Source: Thalassovita taeanensis (GTDB lineage Bacteria; Pseudomonadota; Alphaproteobacteria; Rhodobacterales; Rhodobacteraceae). From it: 36,525 bases of DNA. The stretch lies in the NCBI RefSeq assembly GCF_900110775.1, contig NZ_FOEP01000022.1, positions 1 through 36,525 of the forward strand. The letters run 5' to 3'. The notes under the pieces were generated by a model. That model saw only the letters and a program-made list of their open reading frames with translations. It did not search any database and was not told where the DNA came from. Of this stretch, positions 10,233 to 17,340 are shown piece by piece. Position 1 is the first letter of the stretch. Each line of letters opens with the position of its first letter. The position numbers and the translations under genes were made by a program.

Positions 10233-10826
10233 TCACGCCTGCATCCCCCTCTTATGCAGCGCAAAATCGCCTGCATAAAACGCATGGACCCGCTTGCGCG
10301 TGGCCGGTGTCATCTCCAGCCCTGCGTCCTGGGGCAAGGCATTTTCCACCGCGCCCTCGCTGACCGGAAAGGGCATGCCCAGACGGTCAGAGAGCCGCTC
10401 CACCGTATGGCTGGCCTCCTGTCACCTGCGCCTGCGGCAGCACAAACTGTCCTGCGGGCGGATATGATTGTTCATCATGAAGGGATCCAGGGCGTAAGTA
10501 TCAAACATCTGGTTCACCCAGACGTCAAAGTCGGGCAGGGGCAAAAGCGAATGGGCCCGCCACCAGAGATATTCGCTTTGCAATCGCACCATCGGGTCGC
10601 GTATGACGGTAAATACTACGTCGAAACTGCTCAGCACCATCACCTCGCGCAGCAGGGCGGCATGAAAGTGCTGAAACGAACATCTCAGGTGACGCGACAC
10701 CGAATTGGGCTGTCCGCCGCCATCCTGAAACCGACCTTCCAGCCCTGATGTCAACGCCGGACCAAAACAGCACGAAGCGCCGGAGAGAAAGTGCGCCACT
10801 TGGCTTGATCTGGCCACCCAGTCCAT
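10233..10826 (-). pseudogene. Sulfotransferase pseudogene, C-terminal part of a split gene
   Basis: Reading on the minus strand, the segment from about 10745 shows HFHAALLREVMVLSSFD, then VVFTVIRDPMVRLQSEYLWW, the 3'-phosphate-binding region of Sulfotransferase-2-like proteins, ending DPFMMNNHIRPQDS. The frame then hits a stop at 10422. The protein resumes in another frame as EASHTVERLSDRLGMPF and runs to RKRVHAFYAGDFALHKRG with a natural stop at 10233. One lesion looks like loss of a T where a typical protein would read RPQDSFVLPQ, and a second deletion lies just after it. The matching N-terminus, with the P-loop, is at 17341-17493 on the same strand. The gene was therefore split by about 6.5 kb of mobile DNA and then decayed. 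The exact 5' limit of the fragment is uncertain. Confidence 0.75.
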
Positions 10827-11054
10827 GCCTCAATACTGTCCAAGTGACGCATTGCGGCCAGCGCAGCGCTGTCCATCCCGTCTAACCAGCGGGCCAACCG
10901 CTCAAACGGAAAACCGGATGCACGCAGCCCCCTGCCACACCCATAGCCAGCGGTGCGAAGATGGCACCGCTTCCGTCGCTGGCCGCGATCCTGGCAGCTG
11001 TGATAGCGGCCTCGATCCGGTCTCCATGTGACCTGCCACGGGATTTTTCCTCCA
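10827..11054. other. Unexplained stretch between sulfotransferase fragment and IS3 remnant
   Basis: About 230 bp with no gene I can name. The minus strand contains protein-like reads in different frames (for example RHLDSIEAWTGWPDQAKW, and GDRIEAAITAARIAASDGSG upstream), so it may be a decayed coding sequence, but I recognise no family. Confidence 0.3.
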
Positions 11055-11091
11055 TTTGGAATTAGAGTCCGCCCCAACGAAGGGACGGACA

Positions 11092-11365
11092 ATGAAGCGA
11101 ACGAGAGACACAGAAGAACAGATCATCGGCATTCTGACCGAGCATGAGGCTGAGGCGAAATGCGCCGACCTTTGTCGCAGTTCAAGCGTCAGGAAAACGG
11201 TCCGGGGGACCGTTTGTAGCGCCGAACGGGATGTCGGAAGCCACCTTTTATGCCTGGAAGGCGAAGTTTGGCGGGATGACGGCTTCCGATGCCAAGCGGC
11301 TGAAGGCGCTCGAGGATGAGAACGCAAAACTGAGGAAGCTTTTGGCCGAGCAGATGCTGGAATGA
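11092..11365 (+). pseudogene. IS3-family OrfA, interrupted by a ~43-bp palindromic insertion
   Basis: The first frame gives MKRTRDTEEQIIGIL ... AKCADLCR, the start of an IS3-type OrfA with its helix-turn-helix. The second frame gives GMSEATFYAWKAKFGGM and ALEDENAKLRKLLAEQML, the rest of the same protein including the leucine-zipper-like tail. Normally CR is followed by about two residues and then HGMSEATF. Here about 43 extra bases separate them, carrying a hairpin (11195-11215) and shifting the frame. It cannot make an intact DNA-binding subunit. Confidence 0.75.
11195..11215. repeat. Small palindrome inserted in IS3 orfA
   Basis: AAACGGTCC and GGACCGTTT form a perfect 9-bp stem with a 3-nt GGG loop. 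It lies in the extra ~43 bases that break the OrfA frame, so it looks like a small mobile palindromic (REP-like) unit rather than part of the transposase. Confidence 0.6.
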
Positions 11366-11640
11366 ACCCTTGTCCGCCATTGGTCCGAGGACAATGGGCG
11401 AATGCGGCGATGAAGGAACTGCTCTCAAAAATGGTAGGGTCCGCCGGAAAGCGCGAAGCTGTTGCACATCTTCAGGCCACGCTGGGCCTGTCGGAGCGTC
11501 GGGCCTGCCGCCTTGTTGGGGCGGATCGCAAGATGATCCGCTCCCAGTCCATACGACCGGCCGAAACCGAGCTGCGCCAGCGGCTGCGGGATCTGGCCAA
11601 TGAACGCCGCCGGTTTGGCTATCGGTGGCTACGTTCATAA
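11362..11640 (+). pseudogene. IS3-family OrfB, N-terminal fragment
   Basis: The readable part is MKELLSKMVG, then KREAVAHLQATLGLSERRACRLVG and LRDLANERRRFGYR, the N-terminal helix-turn-helix (HTH_21) region of an IS3-family OrfB. The normal protein goes on for about 200 more residues with the DDE integrase core. Here four unrelated codons and a stop follow. The start overlaps the end of orfA, as usual in this family. It is truncated and inactive. Confidence 0.75.
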
Positions 11641-11806
11641 AATGTCTCAGTTTGGAGATTTGGTCAACGACAGTCTCTCCCATAACAAACACAGAGTACG
11701 CTTTTGCGGCTCTCACCGTCCTTAAGACGAGATCATCGGGTCGCTAACACAGAAGGCCTAAACATTATCTACGAGGTCAGTTGCCTGCCTCCATGGCCCT
11801 TACAGT
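11641..11806. other. Short unexplained stretch between two IS3 elements
   Basis: About 165 bp with no recognisable gene. A minus-strand reading from about 11716 gives RAAKAYSVFVMGETVVDQISK and is cut by the IS3 remnant; I cannot name it. The bases next to 11806 probably belong to whatever the second IS3 element inserted into (see 14626-14939). Confidence 0.3.
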
Positions 11807-11829
11807 GAGGTGCCCCTAGATTTGTAGAC
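11807..11829 (+). repeat. Left terminal inverted repeat of the second IS3 element
   Basis: GAGGTGCCCCTAG followed by ATTTGTAGAC. It pairs with the right repeat at 14602-14624 with three mismatches. Confidence 0.8.
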
Positions 11830-11864
11830 GCTTTGCCCCCTAACTTTGAGGCGAGGAGGCCGAC

Positions 11865-12106
11865 ATGGGGACAAGCAATTACAGCGACGAGTTCAAACGC
11901 GACGCAGTGCACCAGATTACGGTGCGGGGATATCCGGTTCGGGAGGTTTCCCGGCGCCTGGGCGTCAGCACGCATTCTCTTTACAAATGGATGAAGCTCT
12001 TCACGGAACCGAAGTCGAAGACGAATGGCGTCGACCACGAAGCCGAGAATCGGCGCCTGAAGCGCGAACTGGCCCGCGTGACCGAGGAGCGCGACATCTT
12101 AAAAAA
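11865..12106 (+). pseudogene. IS3-family OrfA, cut by the IS110 insertion
   Basis: The product begins MGTSNYSDEFKRDAVHQI with a helix-turn-helix (VREVSRRLGVSTHSLYKWM) and a coiled tail ENRRLKRELARVTEERDIL, typical of IS3 OrfA. The start has GAGGAGG 5 nt upstream. Intact homologues continue ILKKA; here the IS110 element begins right after the A-run at 12101-12106. The remaining end (KATVYFARGSQ and TGA) is found at 13698-13731. As it stands the frame runs on into IS110 sequence and stops at 12167. Confidence 0.8.
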
Positions 12107-12328
12107 CCGTTCCGGGCCGCAGCCCGCCTGTGCGCGGTATAAACAGCCTATGCTATGCTGCGCGTGAAGGGCAGTTGCCGATCGCTTATTGGAGGCTCTG
12201 ACCCCGTTAAAAAACGTGGCACATGGGCTGATGCGTACTTGAGAGTGGTGACGTCGTGCTTGCGGCGATCCCGGTTAGGAAGATGACGAACTTGCATGGC
12301 CCACGCCCTTCGCCTTGAACGGAGGAGA
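12107..12328 (+). ncRNA. Candidate bridge RNA in the left end of the IS110 element
   Basis: IS110-group elements are known to encode a bridge RNA in the non-coding left end, with loops that pair to the target and to the element's own ends. Short matches in this interval fit that role. TTAAAAAA at 12207-12214 equals the target flank at 12099-12106. TTAGGAA at 12275-12281 equals the right element end plus core at 13691-13697. GAACGG at 12317-12322 is the complement of the left element end CCGTTC at 12107-12112. GTTGCC at 12174-12179 is complementary to the right target flank GGCAAC. The RNA ends were not determined, and chance can explain any single match. Confidence 0.55.
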
Positions 12329-12332
12329 TGCG

Positions 12333-13694
12333 ATGGCAAAACCCATGCCCGGCGACCACCCGGAACTGAAGATGGTCAATCCGAATGCGGTGGCGATCGA
12401 TATTGGCTCGACCATGCACATGGCTGCTGTGAACTCTGACGCTGACGCCATGCTGGTGCGCGCCTTCGGGACGTTCACACAAGACCTGCACGACCTCGCC
12501 GAGTGGTTCCGGTCGTGCGACGTCACCAGCGTGGCCATGGAATCGACCGGCGTTTACTGGATACCGGCCTTCGAGATCCTGGAGGCGCATGGCTTCGAGG
12601 TCATCCTGGTGAATGCCCGCTATGCCAAGAATGTGCCAGGCCGCAAAACGGACGTCAGCGATGCGGGATGGCTGCGCCAGCTGCACTCTTATGGGTTGCT
12701 CCGTGGCAGTTTCCGCCCCGAGGCCGAGATCGCCACCCTGCGCGCCTACATGCGCCAACGGGAACGGCTCACTGAGTATGCTGCCGCCCATATCCAGCAC
12801 ATGCAGAAGGCACTCATGGAGATGAACCTGCAACTTCATCATGTCGTCTCCGACATCACTGGTGCGACCGGCATGCGGATCATCCGTGCCATCGTCGCCG
12901 ACGAGCGCGATCCGGAGGTTCTTGCCGCGTTCCGGGATGTCCGCTGCAAATCCTCTATGGACACGATCAAAGCCGCGCTGGTCGGCAACGACCGCGAGGA
13001 GCACGTCTTTGCCCTGACACAGTCGCTGGAGCTTTACGACTTCTACAAGGCACAGATCGAGACGTGCGACCGTAGGCTGGAGGCTGCGGTGGGGGCGCTG
13101 ACGATCCGCGCAGACGATGATCTGGCCCCGCTGCCCAAGGCGCGGATCAAGGGCAGGCAGCATAATGCGCCATCCTTCGATGTGCGGGCTGCGCTCTACG
13201 GGGTGTTGGGCACAGATCTGACGCAGATCCACGGCCTCGGGCCATCGCTGGCTCTGAAGCTGGTGGCCGAATGCGGCACGGACCTGCATGCCTGGAAGAG
13301 CGCCAAGCACTTCACGTCGTGGCTCTGTCTGGCCCCGGGGAACAAGATCTCTGGCGGCAAGCTGCTGTCCTCGCGGACGCGTCGATCTTCAAGCCGCGCC
13401 GCTGCACTTCTGCGGCTGGCTGCCGTCACAATTGGCCGGAGTGACACGGCCCTCGGCGCGTTCTATCGACGCCTCTCGGCGCGGATCGGCAAGCAAAAGG
13501 CGGTGACGGCCACGGCGCGCAAGATTGCCGTTCTGTTCTACAATGCCATCCGCCATGGCATGGCCTACCAGGATCAGGGGGCGGCAGCCTACGACGAGCG
13601 ACACCGGCAACGTGTGCTCTCAAATCTCCAGCGTCGCGCGAAGACACTCGGCTATGCCTTGGCGCCCATGCCACAGGAGTTGGCTGTTTCTTAG
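12333..13694 (+). CDS. IS110-family transposase (DEDD recombinase with Transposase_20 domain)
   Basis: This 453-residue protein has the two IS110 domains. The N-terminal RuvC-like DEDD domain shows NAVAIDIGSTMH (first Asp), AMESTGVYW (Glu) and PGRKTDVSDAGWL (the Asp pair). The C-terminal Transposase_20 domain shows IHGLGPSLALKLVAECG and FTSWLCLAPGNKISGGK, followed by serine-rich SRTRRSSSRAAALLRLA, the region of the catalytic serine in IS110 recombinases. The ATG at 12333 is preferred because GGAGG lies 7 nt upstream; an in-frame TTG at 12315 lacks this. The frame is intact, so the protein could be functional. The stop codon lies within the right end of the element. Confidence 0.92.
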   Translation: MAKPMPGDHPELKMVNPNAVAIDIGSTMHMAAVNSDADAMLVRAFGTFTQDLHDLAEWFRSCDVTSVAMESTGVYWIPAFEILEAHGFEVILVNARYAKNVPGRKTDVSDAGWLRQLHSYGLLRGSFRPEAEIATLRAYMRQRERLTEYAAAHIQHMQKALMEMNLQLHHVVSDITGATGMRIIRAIVADERDPEVLAAFRDVRCKSSMDTIKAALVGNDREEHVFALTQSLELYDFYKAQIETCDRRLEAAVGALTIRADDDLAPLPKARIKGRQHNAPSFDVRAALYGVLGTDLTQIHGLGPSLALKLVAECGTDLHAWKSAKHFTSWLCLAPGNKISGGKLLSSRTRRSSSRAAALLRLAAVTIGRSDTALGAFYRRLSARIGKQKAVTATARKIAVLFYNAIRHGMAYQDQGAAAYDERHRQRVLSNLQRRAKTLGYALAPMPQELAVS

Positions 13695-13727
13695 GAAGGC
13701 AACGGTGTACTTCGCGCGAGGGTCCCA

Positions 13728-14607
13728 ATGAAGTACGCCTTTATCAGGGCACACCGCGAAGAGTTCGGTGTCCGGGCAATGTGCCGGGTGCTGCGGGTCC
13801 ATTTCTCCGGTTTCTACGCATGGCTTAAGAACCCGTTAAGCCAGCGTGCGCAAGAGGATGTCCGTCAAACCGAACTGATCCGACAGGCTTGGGCCGAGAG
13901 CGGCAGGGTCTATGGCTATCGCAAGCTGACGGACGATCTGCGCGACCAGGGCGAACGGATATTCGAGAACCGGGTGGCGCGTCTGGCGTCTCTGGCTGGG
14001 ATCGCCGCGCAGGTCGGTTACAAGCGCCGTCCGGGCCGGTATGGCGGCAAGCCAGCCATCGTGGCCGAGAACAGGCTGGAGCAGCGGTTCGAGGTTGCCG
14101 CACCCGATCAGGTCTGGGTAACTGACATCACCTACATCAAGACCCATGAGGGCTGGCTGTATCTCTGCGTCGTCATCGACCTGTTCTCGCGCCGCGTGGT
14201 TGGCTGGTCGGCGCAATCACGCATGACCACGGACCTGGCCCTGCAGGCCCTGTTGATGGCCGTCTGGCGGGCGAAAGCCAAAAGGGCAGGTCATGGTGCA
14301 TTCAGATCAAGGCTCCCAATTCACGAGCCGGGAGTGGCAGACGTTTCTCCGCCAGCACAACCTCGAACCCAGCATGAGCCGACGCGGCAACTGCCATGAC
14401 AATGCCGTCGCGGAGAGCTTCTTCCAGCTTCTGAAACGGGAGCGGATCAGGCGGCGGACATATCCGACACGCGACGACGCCAGGCGTGACGTGTTCGAAT
14501 ACATCGAGCTCTTCTACAACCCGAAGCGCAAGCACACGAACAACGGCATGCTGTCCCCCGTTGACTTCGAAATCAGACAGCAGAAACTGAACAAGGCAGG
14601 TGTCTAG
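13728..14607 (+). pseudogene. IS3-family OrfB (DDE transposase) with a 1-bp frameshift
   Basis: The product begins MKYAFIRAHREEFGVRAMC and shows the HTH_21 region, then VWVTDITYIKTHEGWLYL with the first catalytic Asp. In the second frame comes MVHSDQGSQFTSREW with the second Asp, and NCHDNAVAESFFQLLK with the Glu. An extra G near 14269-14271 (CGGGCG where CGGCG is expected) shifts the frame after LLMAVWR. The first part stops at 14399; the second is readable from about 14274 to 14607. Neither half has the full DDE triad. The start ATG overlaps the stop of orfA. A sequencing error could also explain one extra G in a run. Confidence 0.85.
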
Positions 14608-14624
14608 CAAACTAGGGGCACCTC
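14602..14624 (-). repeat. Right terminal inverted repeat of the second IS3 element
   Basis: GTCTAGCAAACTAGGGGCACC and following TC mirror the left repeat at 11807-11829. The flanking AGT at 14625-14627 matches that at 11804-11806. Confidence 0.8.
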
Positions 14625-14939
14625 AGTTGTCTCGTCGGGTCGTAGAATGTCATCGGCTGCGAGCATCAACCGCCGCATGGCATCTGACCGATGCGCGATA
14701 CCGCGCCGCCCAAGTGCGGCATCAAAGCCCTTAAGGTCGCGTTCCGACACACGGATGCCGACCACGCGAGACCGGCTGGCATTAGCCACCTGCCGCTCTG
14801 AGGCGTGATTGGCAGCGTTGTAGATAGACTTCAGGCTGACGTCATAGCGCGCGGCAAGTTCGGCAGCAGCAACGCCCCGAGATCGCTCTCTGGTGATGCT
14901 CAGACACTCAGTCTCGGTCAGTCTGCGGCCGCGTGACAT
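14625..14939 (-). pseudogene. mobC: MobC-like plasmid mobilisation protein, 3' end replaced by IS3
   Basis: From the ATG at 14939 the minus strand reads MSRGRRLTETECLSITRERS, a helix-turn-helix-like segment (AAELAARYDVSLKSIYNAA), then SRSRVVGIRVSERDLKGFDAA and RGIAHRSDAMRRLMLAADDIL. The ribbon-helix-helix part with 'I/V-R-VS-D-L-F-A-L-R-G' resembles MobC-type relaxosome proteins of roseobacter plasmids, which bind oriT and help the relaxase. In that family a further stretch with NLNQIA-like residues follows; here the IS3 end intervenes and gives a stop at 14604. Across the element the other flank adds only VRAMEAGN and a stop, so the gene appears truncated. No relaxase gene is in the window. 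The family call is moderate. Confidence 0.55.
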
Positions 14940-14979
14940 TTTGAAGTTAACGTTCCTATTTCTTGCCAACTTCGTACAA

Positions 14980-15015
14980 GCCCGCCGACTCCTAACGCAA
15001 GTGGAGTCGGCGGGC
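14980..15015. other. Perfect 13-bp inverted repeat, candidate oriT element
   Basis: GCCCGCCGACTCC at 14980-14992 and its exact complement at 15003-15015 flank a 10-nt loop TAACGCAAGT. It lies about 40-75 bp upstream of the mobC-like gene, where oriT sites of mobilisable plasmids usually sit. It could equally be a simple hairpin; I do not recognise a known nic sequence. Confidence 0.4.
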
Positions 15016-15024
15016 ATGTACTCA

Positions 15025-15054
15025 ATGTAAAAAATCGCCACGCAGGGGCGATTT
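15025..15054 (-). terminator. Rho-independent-like terminator on the minus strand
   Basis: AAATCGCC and GGCGATTT form an 8-bp stem with a 7-nt loop. Reading the minus strand, the stem ends in a run of six T. It would stop transcription coming from the right before the candidate oriT and mobC-like gene. Confidence 0.55.
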
Positions 15055-15059
15055 CCCGT

Positions 15060-15449
15060 CCCTTGTCAAATGGGTCGCGCTTCGCGCTTATTGCACCGCG
15101 CGATGCGGCAAACGCCGCGCGCTTCACGCCCTCCGCACGCCGTCTTCGGCGTATCGCCGGACGTCCTTTGTTGGGTGTCGACTGCATGATGTCGAACGCA
15201 GCGCGGCAGCGGGATCACGTCTCACGACATATGCGTTCCGCATACTGGCTCGCCTCAACCGTCCTTCGGAAATTGGCAATCGCAGCAGGTCAGGCGCTCC
15301 GCGTCGAACGCAGGGCGTATCACCAGACCTGATCCAACCTACTCCGCAACGCTGCGGCAGGACGGCCGGGATTTTCCGAAACGGGGAGAAGACGAACCTG
15401 GACCTGTGAATCTTAAACCGGCGACCGTAGCGGAGCCGACGATGCGATC
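15060..15449. other. About 390 bp with no recognisable gene
   Basis: Short open frames exist on both strands, but none has a credible start, a known motif or codon use that stands out. It lies between the mobilisation remnant and the IS66 remnant and may be old plasmid backbone. Confidence 0.4.
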
Positions 15450-15489
15450 TAAGAGACGTGTTTAATGACGTCATTAGCGACGTCTCTTA
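15450..15489. repeat. 40-bp nested palindrome upstream of IS66 tnpA
   Basis: TAAGAGACGT at 15450-15459 pairs with ACGTCTCTTA at 15480-15489. Inside is a perfect 14-bp palindrome TAATGACGTCATTA at 15463-15476 on the same centre. Three unmatched bases separate inner and outer arms on each side. It may be a binding site or a recombination site. I do not see the GTAAGCG-type end expected of IS66. Confidence 0.6.
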
Positions 15490-15502
15490 TGTGGGGTCTG
15501 CG

Positions 15503-15751
15503 ATGCGTGGCGAAATTCTTGGGGCTGAGCGGCGACGCTTTTGGCATGACGACGACAAGCTCGAGATTGTTATGTCGGTTGATGGCGGCGATACTCCTGT
15601 GCCAGCAGTGTCTGCACCGCTTACCAAGTCTGACGCTGCATCCGCTGACCCTATCGAGATTGAGATCGGCCAAGTGACAATCAGGCTCGATGGCACCACC
15701 AGTTCTGACCGGATTGCCGAGATCGTGCGGGCAATTGGGTCACGGCCATGA
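15503..15751 (+). pseudogene. tnpA: IS66 TnpA with internal deletion
   Basis: The product reads MRGEILGAERRRFWHDDDKL and then DPIEIEIGQVTIRLDG ... IAEIVRAIG. These are the first and last parts of an IS66 TnpA. The middle, which in family members carries the helix-turn-helix (a 'V-RRHDV-x-YTWR' segment), is missing between VMSVDGGDT and PVPAVS. At 82 residues it is much shorter than the usual 110-140. The stop overlaps the tnpB start. Confidence 0.75.
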
Positions 15752-16101
15752 TGTTCCCGTCAAACCGCGTGCGGGTTTTGGTCTCGACGCAGCCCGTGGA
15801 CTTCAGGAAAGGTCATGATGGCCTGGCTGAAATCGTGTCATCTGTGCTGCGCAAGGATCCATTCACGGGCACGGTGTTTGTGTTCCGGTCGCGCAGGGCG
15901 GATCGGCTGAAGCTGCTTTACTGGGACGGCACCGGACTGGTGATGGCTTACAAACGGCTGGAGGAGGCAACCTTCACCTGGCCTGCGATCAAAGACGGGA
16001 TTATGGCGCTGAACCACGCCCAGTTTGAGGCCCCGTTTGCCGGTCTGGACTGGCGTAAGGTCAAGGCCTTGGAGACGCGCCCATCTGCTGCGGCAGAATG
16101 A
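15748..16101 (+). CDS. tnpB: IS66-family TnpB accessory protein
   Basis: This 117-residue protein begins MMFPSNRVRVLVSTQPVDFR and has the family signature RKGHDGLAEIV, then FVFRSRRADRLKLLYWDGTG and YKRLEEATFTWP. Length and motifs match intact IS66 Orf2/TnpB (PF05717), needed for IS66 transposition but of unknown exact role. It looks complete, although tnpA and tnpC beside it are broken. Confidence 0.92.
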   Translation: MMFPSNRVRVLVSTQPVDFRKGHDGLAEIVSSVLRKDPFTGTVFVFRSRRADRLKLLYWDGTGLVMAYKRLEEATFTWPAIKDGIMALNHAQFEAPFAGLDWRKVKALETRPSAAAE

Positions 16102-16155
16102 ATCAACCACCGTCTTTGACGTGTTTTTACTGTGGTTTTATCGTAGTCTCGGGCC

Positions 16156-17322
16156 ATGATCGAGATGCCCGCCATTGGCCTTTCCACCATCCCTGCCGCG
16201 CAGCGCGCGGTGGTTACGTCATTGATGGAAACGATCACTGCACTTCAGGATATCACCCAACGCCAACAGCATCTGATCGCCGAGCTGAACCATGCCCTGC
16301 ATGCCAAGCGGTCGGAAAAGTTGACCGAGGATGAGCGGCAACTGGCCTTCGAAGACTTGTCCATCGCACTTGCCGAGGTCGAGGTGCAGAAGGACCATCT
16401 GGCCGCCAAGACAGTTGACAAGACGACAACGAAGCCTACGCCAAAGCGCACCATCGGCAATCTGCCGACCGCACTGCCGCGCATCGAAGAGGTTATCGAA
16501 CCCGCCAGCCTGATCTGCCCCTGTGGCTGCGGTATCATGCACAAGATCGGTGAAGACCGCAGCGAGCGGCTGGACATCGTGCCGGCCCAGTTGCGCGTCA
16601 TTGTCACCGTGCGCCCGAAATACGCCTGTCGGACCTGCACCGACGGCGTGACCCAGGCCCCTGCGCCAGCGCATCTGATCATGGGCGGGTTGCCGACCGA
16701 GGCGGCCATCGCTCATGTGCTGGTCAGTAAGTATGCCGACCATTTGCCATTATACCGACAGAGCCAGATCCTGGCGCGGGCGGGTCTTGATCTGCACCGC
16801 GCCGTGCTGGCGGATTGGGTTGGCAAGGCGGCGTTCCACCTTAAGCCCATTGTAGACCGACTGGCCGAACACCTGAAGCGATCCGACAAGCTGTTCATGG
16901 ATGAAACCACCGCCCCGGTGCTGGATCCGGGGCGCGGCAAAACCAAAACTGGCTATCTCTGGGCACTTGCCCGCGATGACCGACCATGGGGCGGCGAGGA
17001 CCCACCCGATGTGGTTTACTTCTATGCCACCGGTCGGGCGGGCGAGAATGCCGAAACCTTTCTCGTCGGCTTTGACGGCATCCTGCAGATCGACGGCTAT
17101 CAGGGCTACAACAGGCTGACCAAACCCGCGCGCAAGGGCGGCGACCCCATTCGCGTGGCCCATTGTTGGGCACACGCGCGCCGCAAACTGAAGGAAGTCT
17201 TTGACCGCGACGGCTACACGCTGCTTCCCGACGGCTCATGCCATCAACAAGAACAGCGTGACGAACGCGCCCATACAAATCAACGTGCTTCAATCACGCC
17301 CCCGTCCAAACAAAGAGCCTAG
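16156..17322 (+). pseudogene. tnpC: IS66-family TnpC transposase, C-terminally truncated
   Basis: From MIEMPAIGLSTIPAAQRAVV the protein shows the N-terminal leucine-zipper region (NHALHAKRSEKL), the zinc-finger-like CPCGCGIMHKIGEDRSERL and YACRTC, then the DDE core with KLFMDETTAPVLDPGRGKTK (first Asp) and FDGILQIDGYQGYNRL (second Asp) and VAHCWAHARRKLKEVFD. Homology stops at FDRDG near 17216. A complete TnpC is about 500-540 residues and carries the catalytic Glu further on. The last 35 codons here come from the antisense of an IS21 fragment and are not part of the family. Confidence 0.87.
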
Positions 17323-17340
17323 CAGGACAGGCAAATCAGC
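17217..17340 (-). mobile_element. IS21-family fragment (left end and start of istA)
   Basis: On the minus strand the bases from 17293 read KHVDLYGRVRHAVLVDGMSR and then REAA, matching the start of IS21 IstA, where the helix-turn-helix begins. The match ends at the IS66 border near 17217. The upstream bases to about 17340-17366 should be the IS21 left end. The rest of istA and all of istB are missing. Confidence 0.6.

Larger units (their letters stand above)
11055..11640 (+). mobile_element. IS3-family element remnant (5' part only)
   Basis: The stretch holds a disrupted orfA and the first part of orfB of an IS3-family insertion sequence. The left end is probably just upstream of 11092 in the TTGGAATTAGAGTCC region; the right part is missing. 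Homology stops at RRRFGYR near 11627, where orfB would normally continue through the whole DDE catalytic domain. The element is dead, and no terminal repeat pair can be found. Confidence 0.75.
12107..13695 (+). mobile_element. IS110-family element nested in the IS3 element
   Basis: The host gene breaks after TTAAAAAA at 12099-12106 and resumes with AAGGCAACGG at 13696. Joining the two through a shared AA restores the expected OrfA codons (I-L-K-K-A-T). A shared dinucleotide core with no longer duplication is the IS110 signature. The element is about 1.59 kb, with 225 bp of non-coding DNA before the transposase and almost none after it (stop at 13692-13694), which fits the IS110 group rather than IS1111. 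Confidence 0.82.
11807..14624 (+). mobile_element. IS3-family element interrupted by an IS110-family element
   Basis: The ends are 23-bp imperfect inverted repeats (20 of 23 matching) beginning GAGGTGCCCCTAG. They are flanked by a 3-bp direct repeat AGT at 11804-11806 and 14625-14627. If the terminal T/A is counted as part of the element (TG...CA, usual for IS3), no target duplication is seen, so the exact border is ambiguous by one base. Removing the inner element leaves about 1.23 kb, a normal IS3 size, with orfA and orfB overlapping by ATGA. OrfB also carries a frameshift, so this copy is inactive twice over. Confidence 0.85.
15490..17217 (+). mobile_element. IS66-family element, decayed and 3'-truncated
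   Basis: tnpA, tnpB and tnpC lie in the canonical IS66 order with an ATGA overlap between tnpA and tnpB. tnpA lacks its DNA-binding middle, and tnpC is cut after about 354 codons where an IS21 fragment begins. Neither terminal inverted repeat was found, so the borders are approximate. Confidence 0.8.

Noticed and set aside
12207-13310. Minus-strand frame of 367 codons inside IS110
   Set aside because: Antisense of the DEDD transposase.
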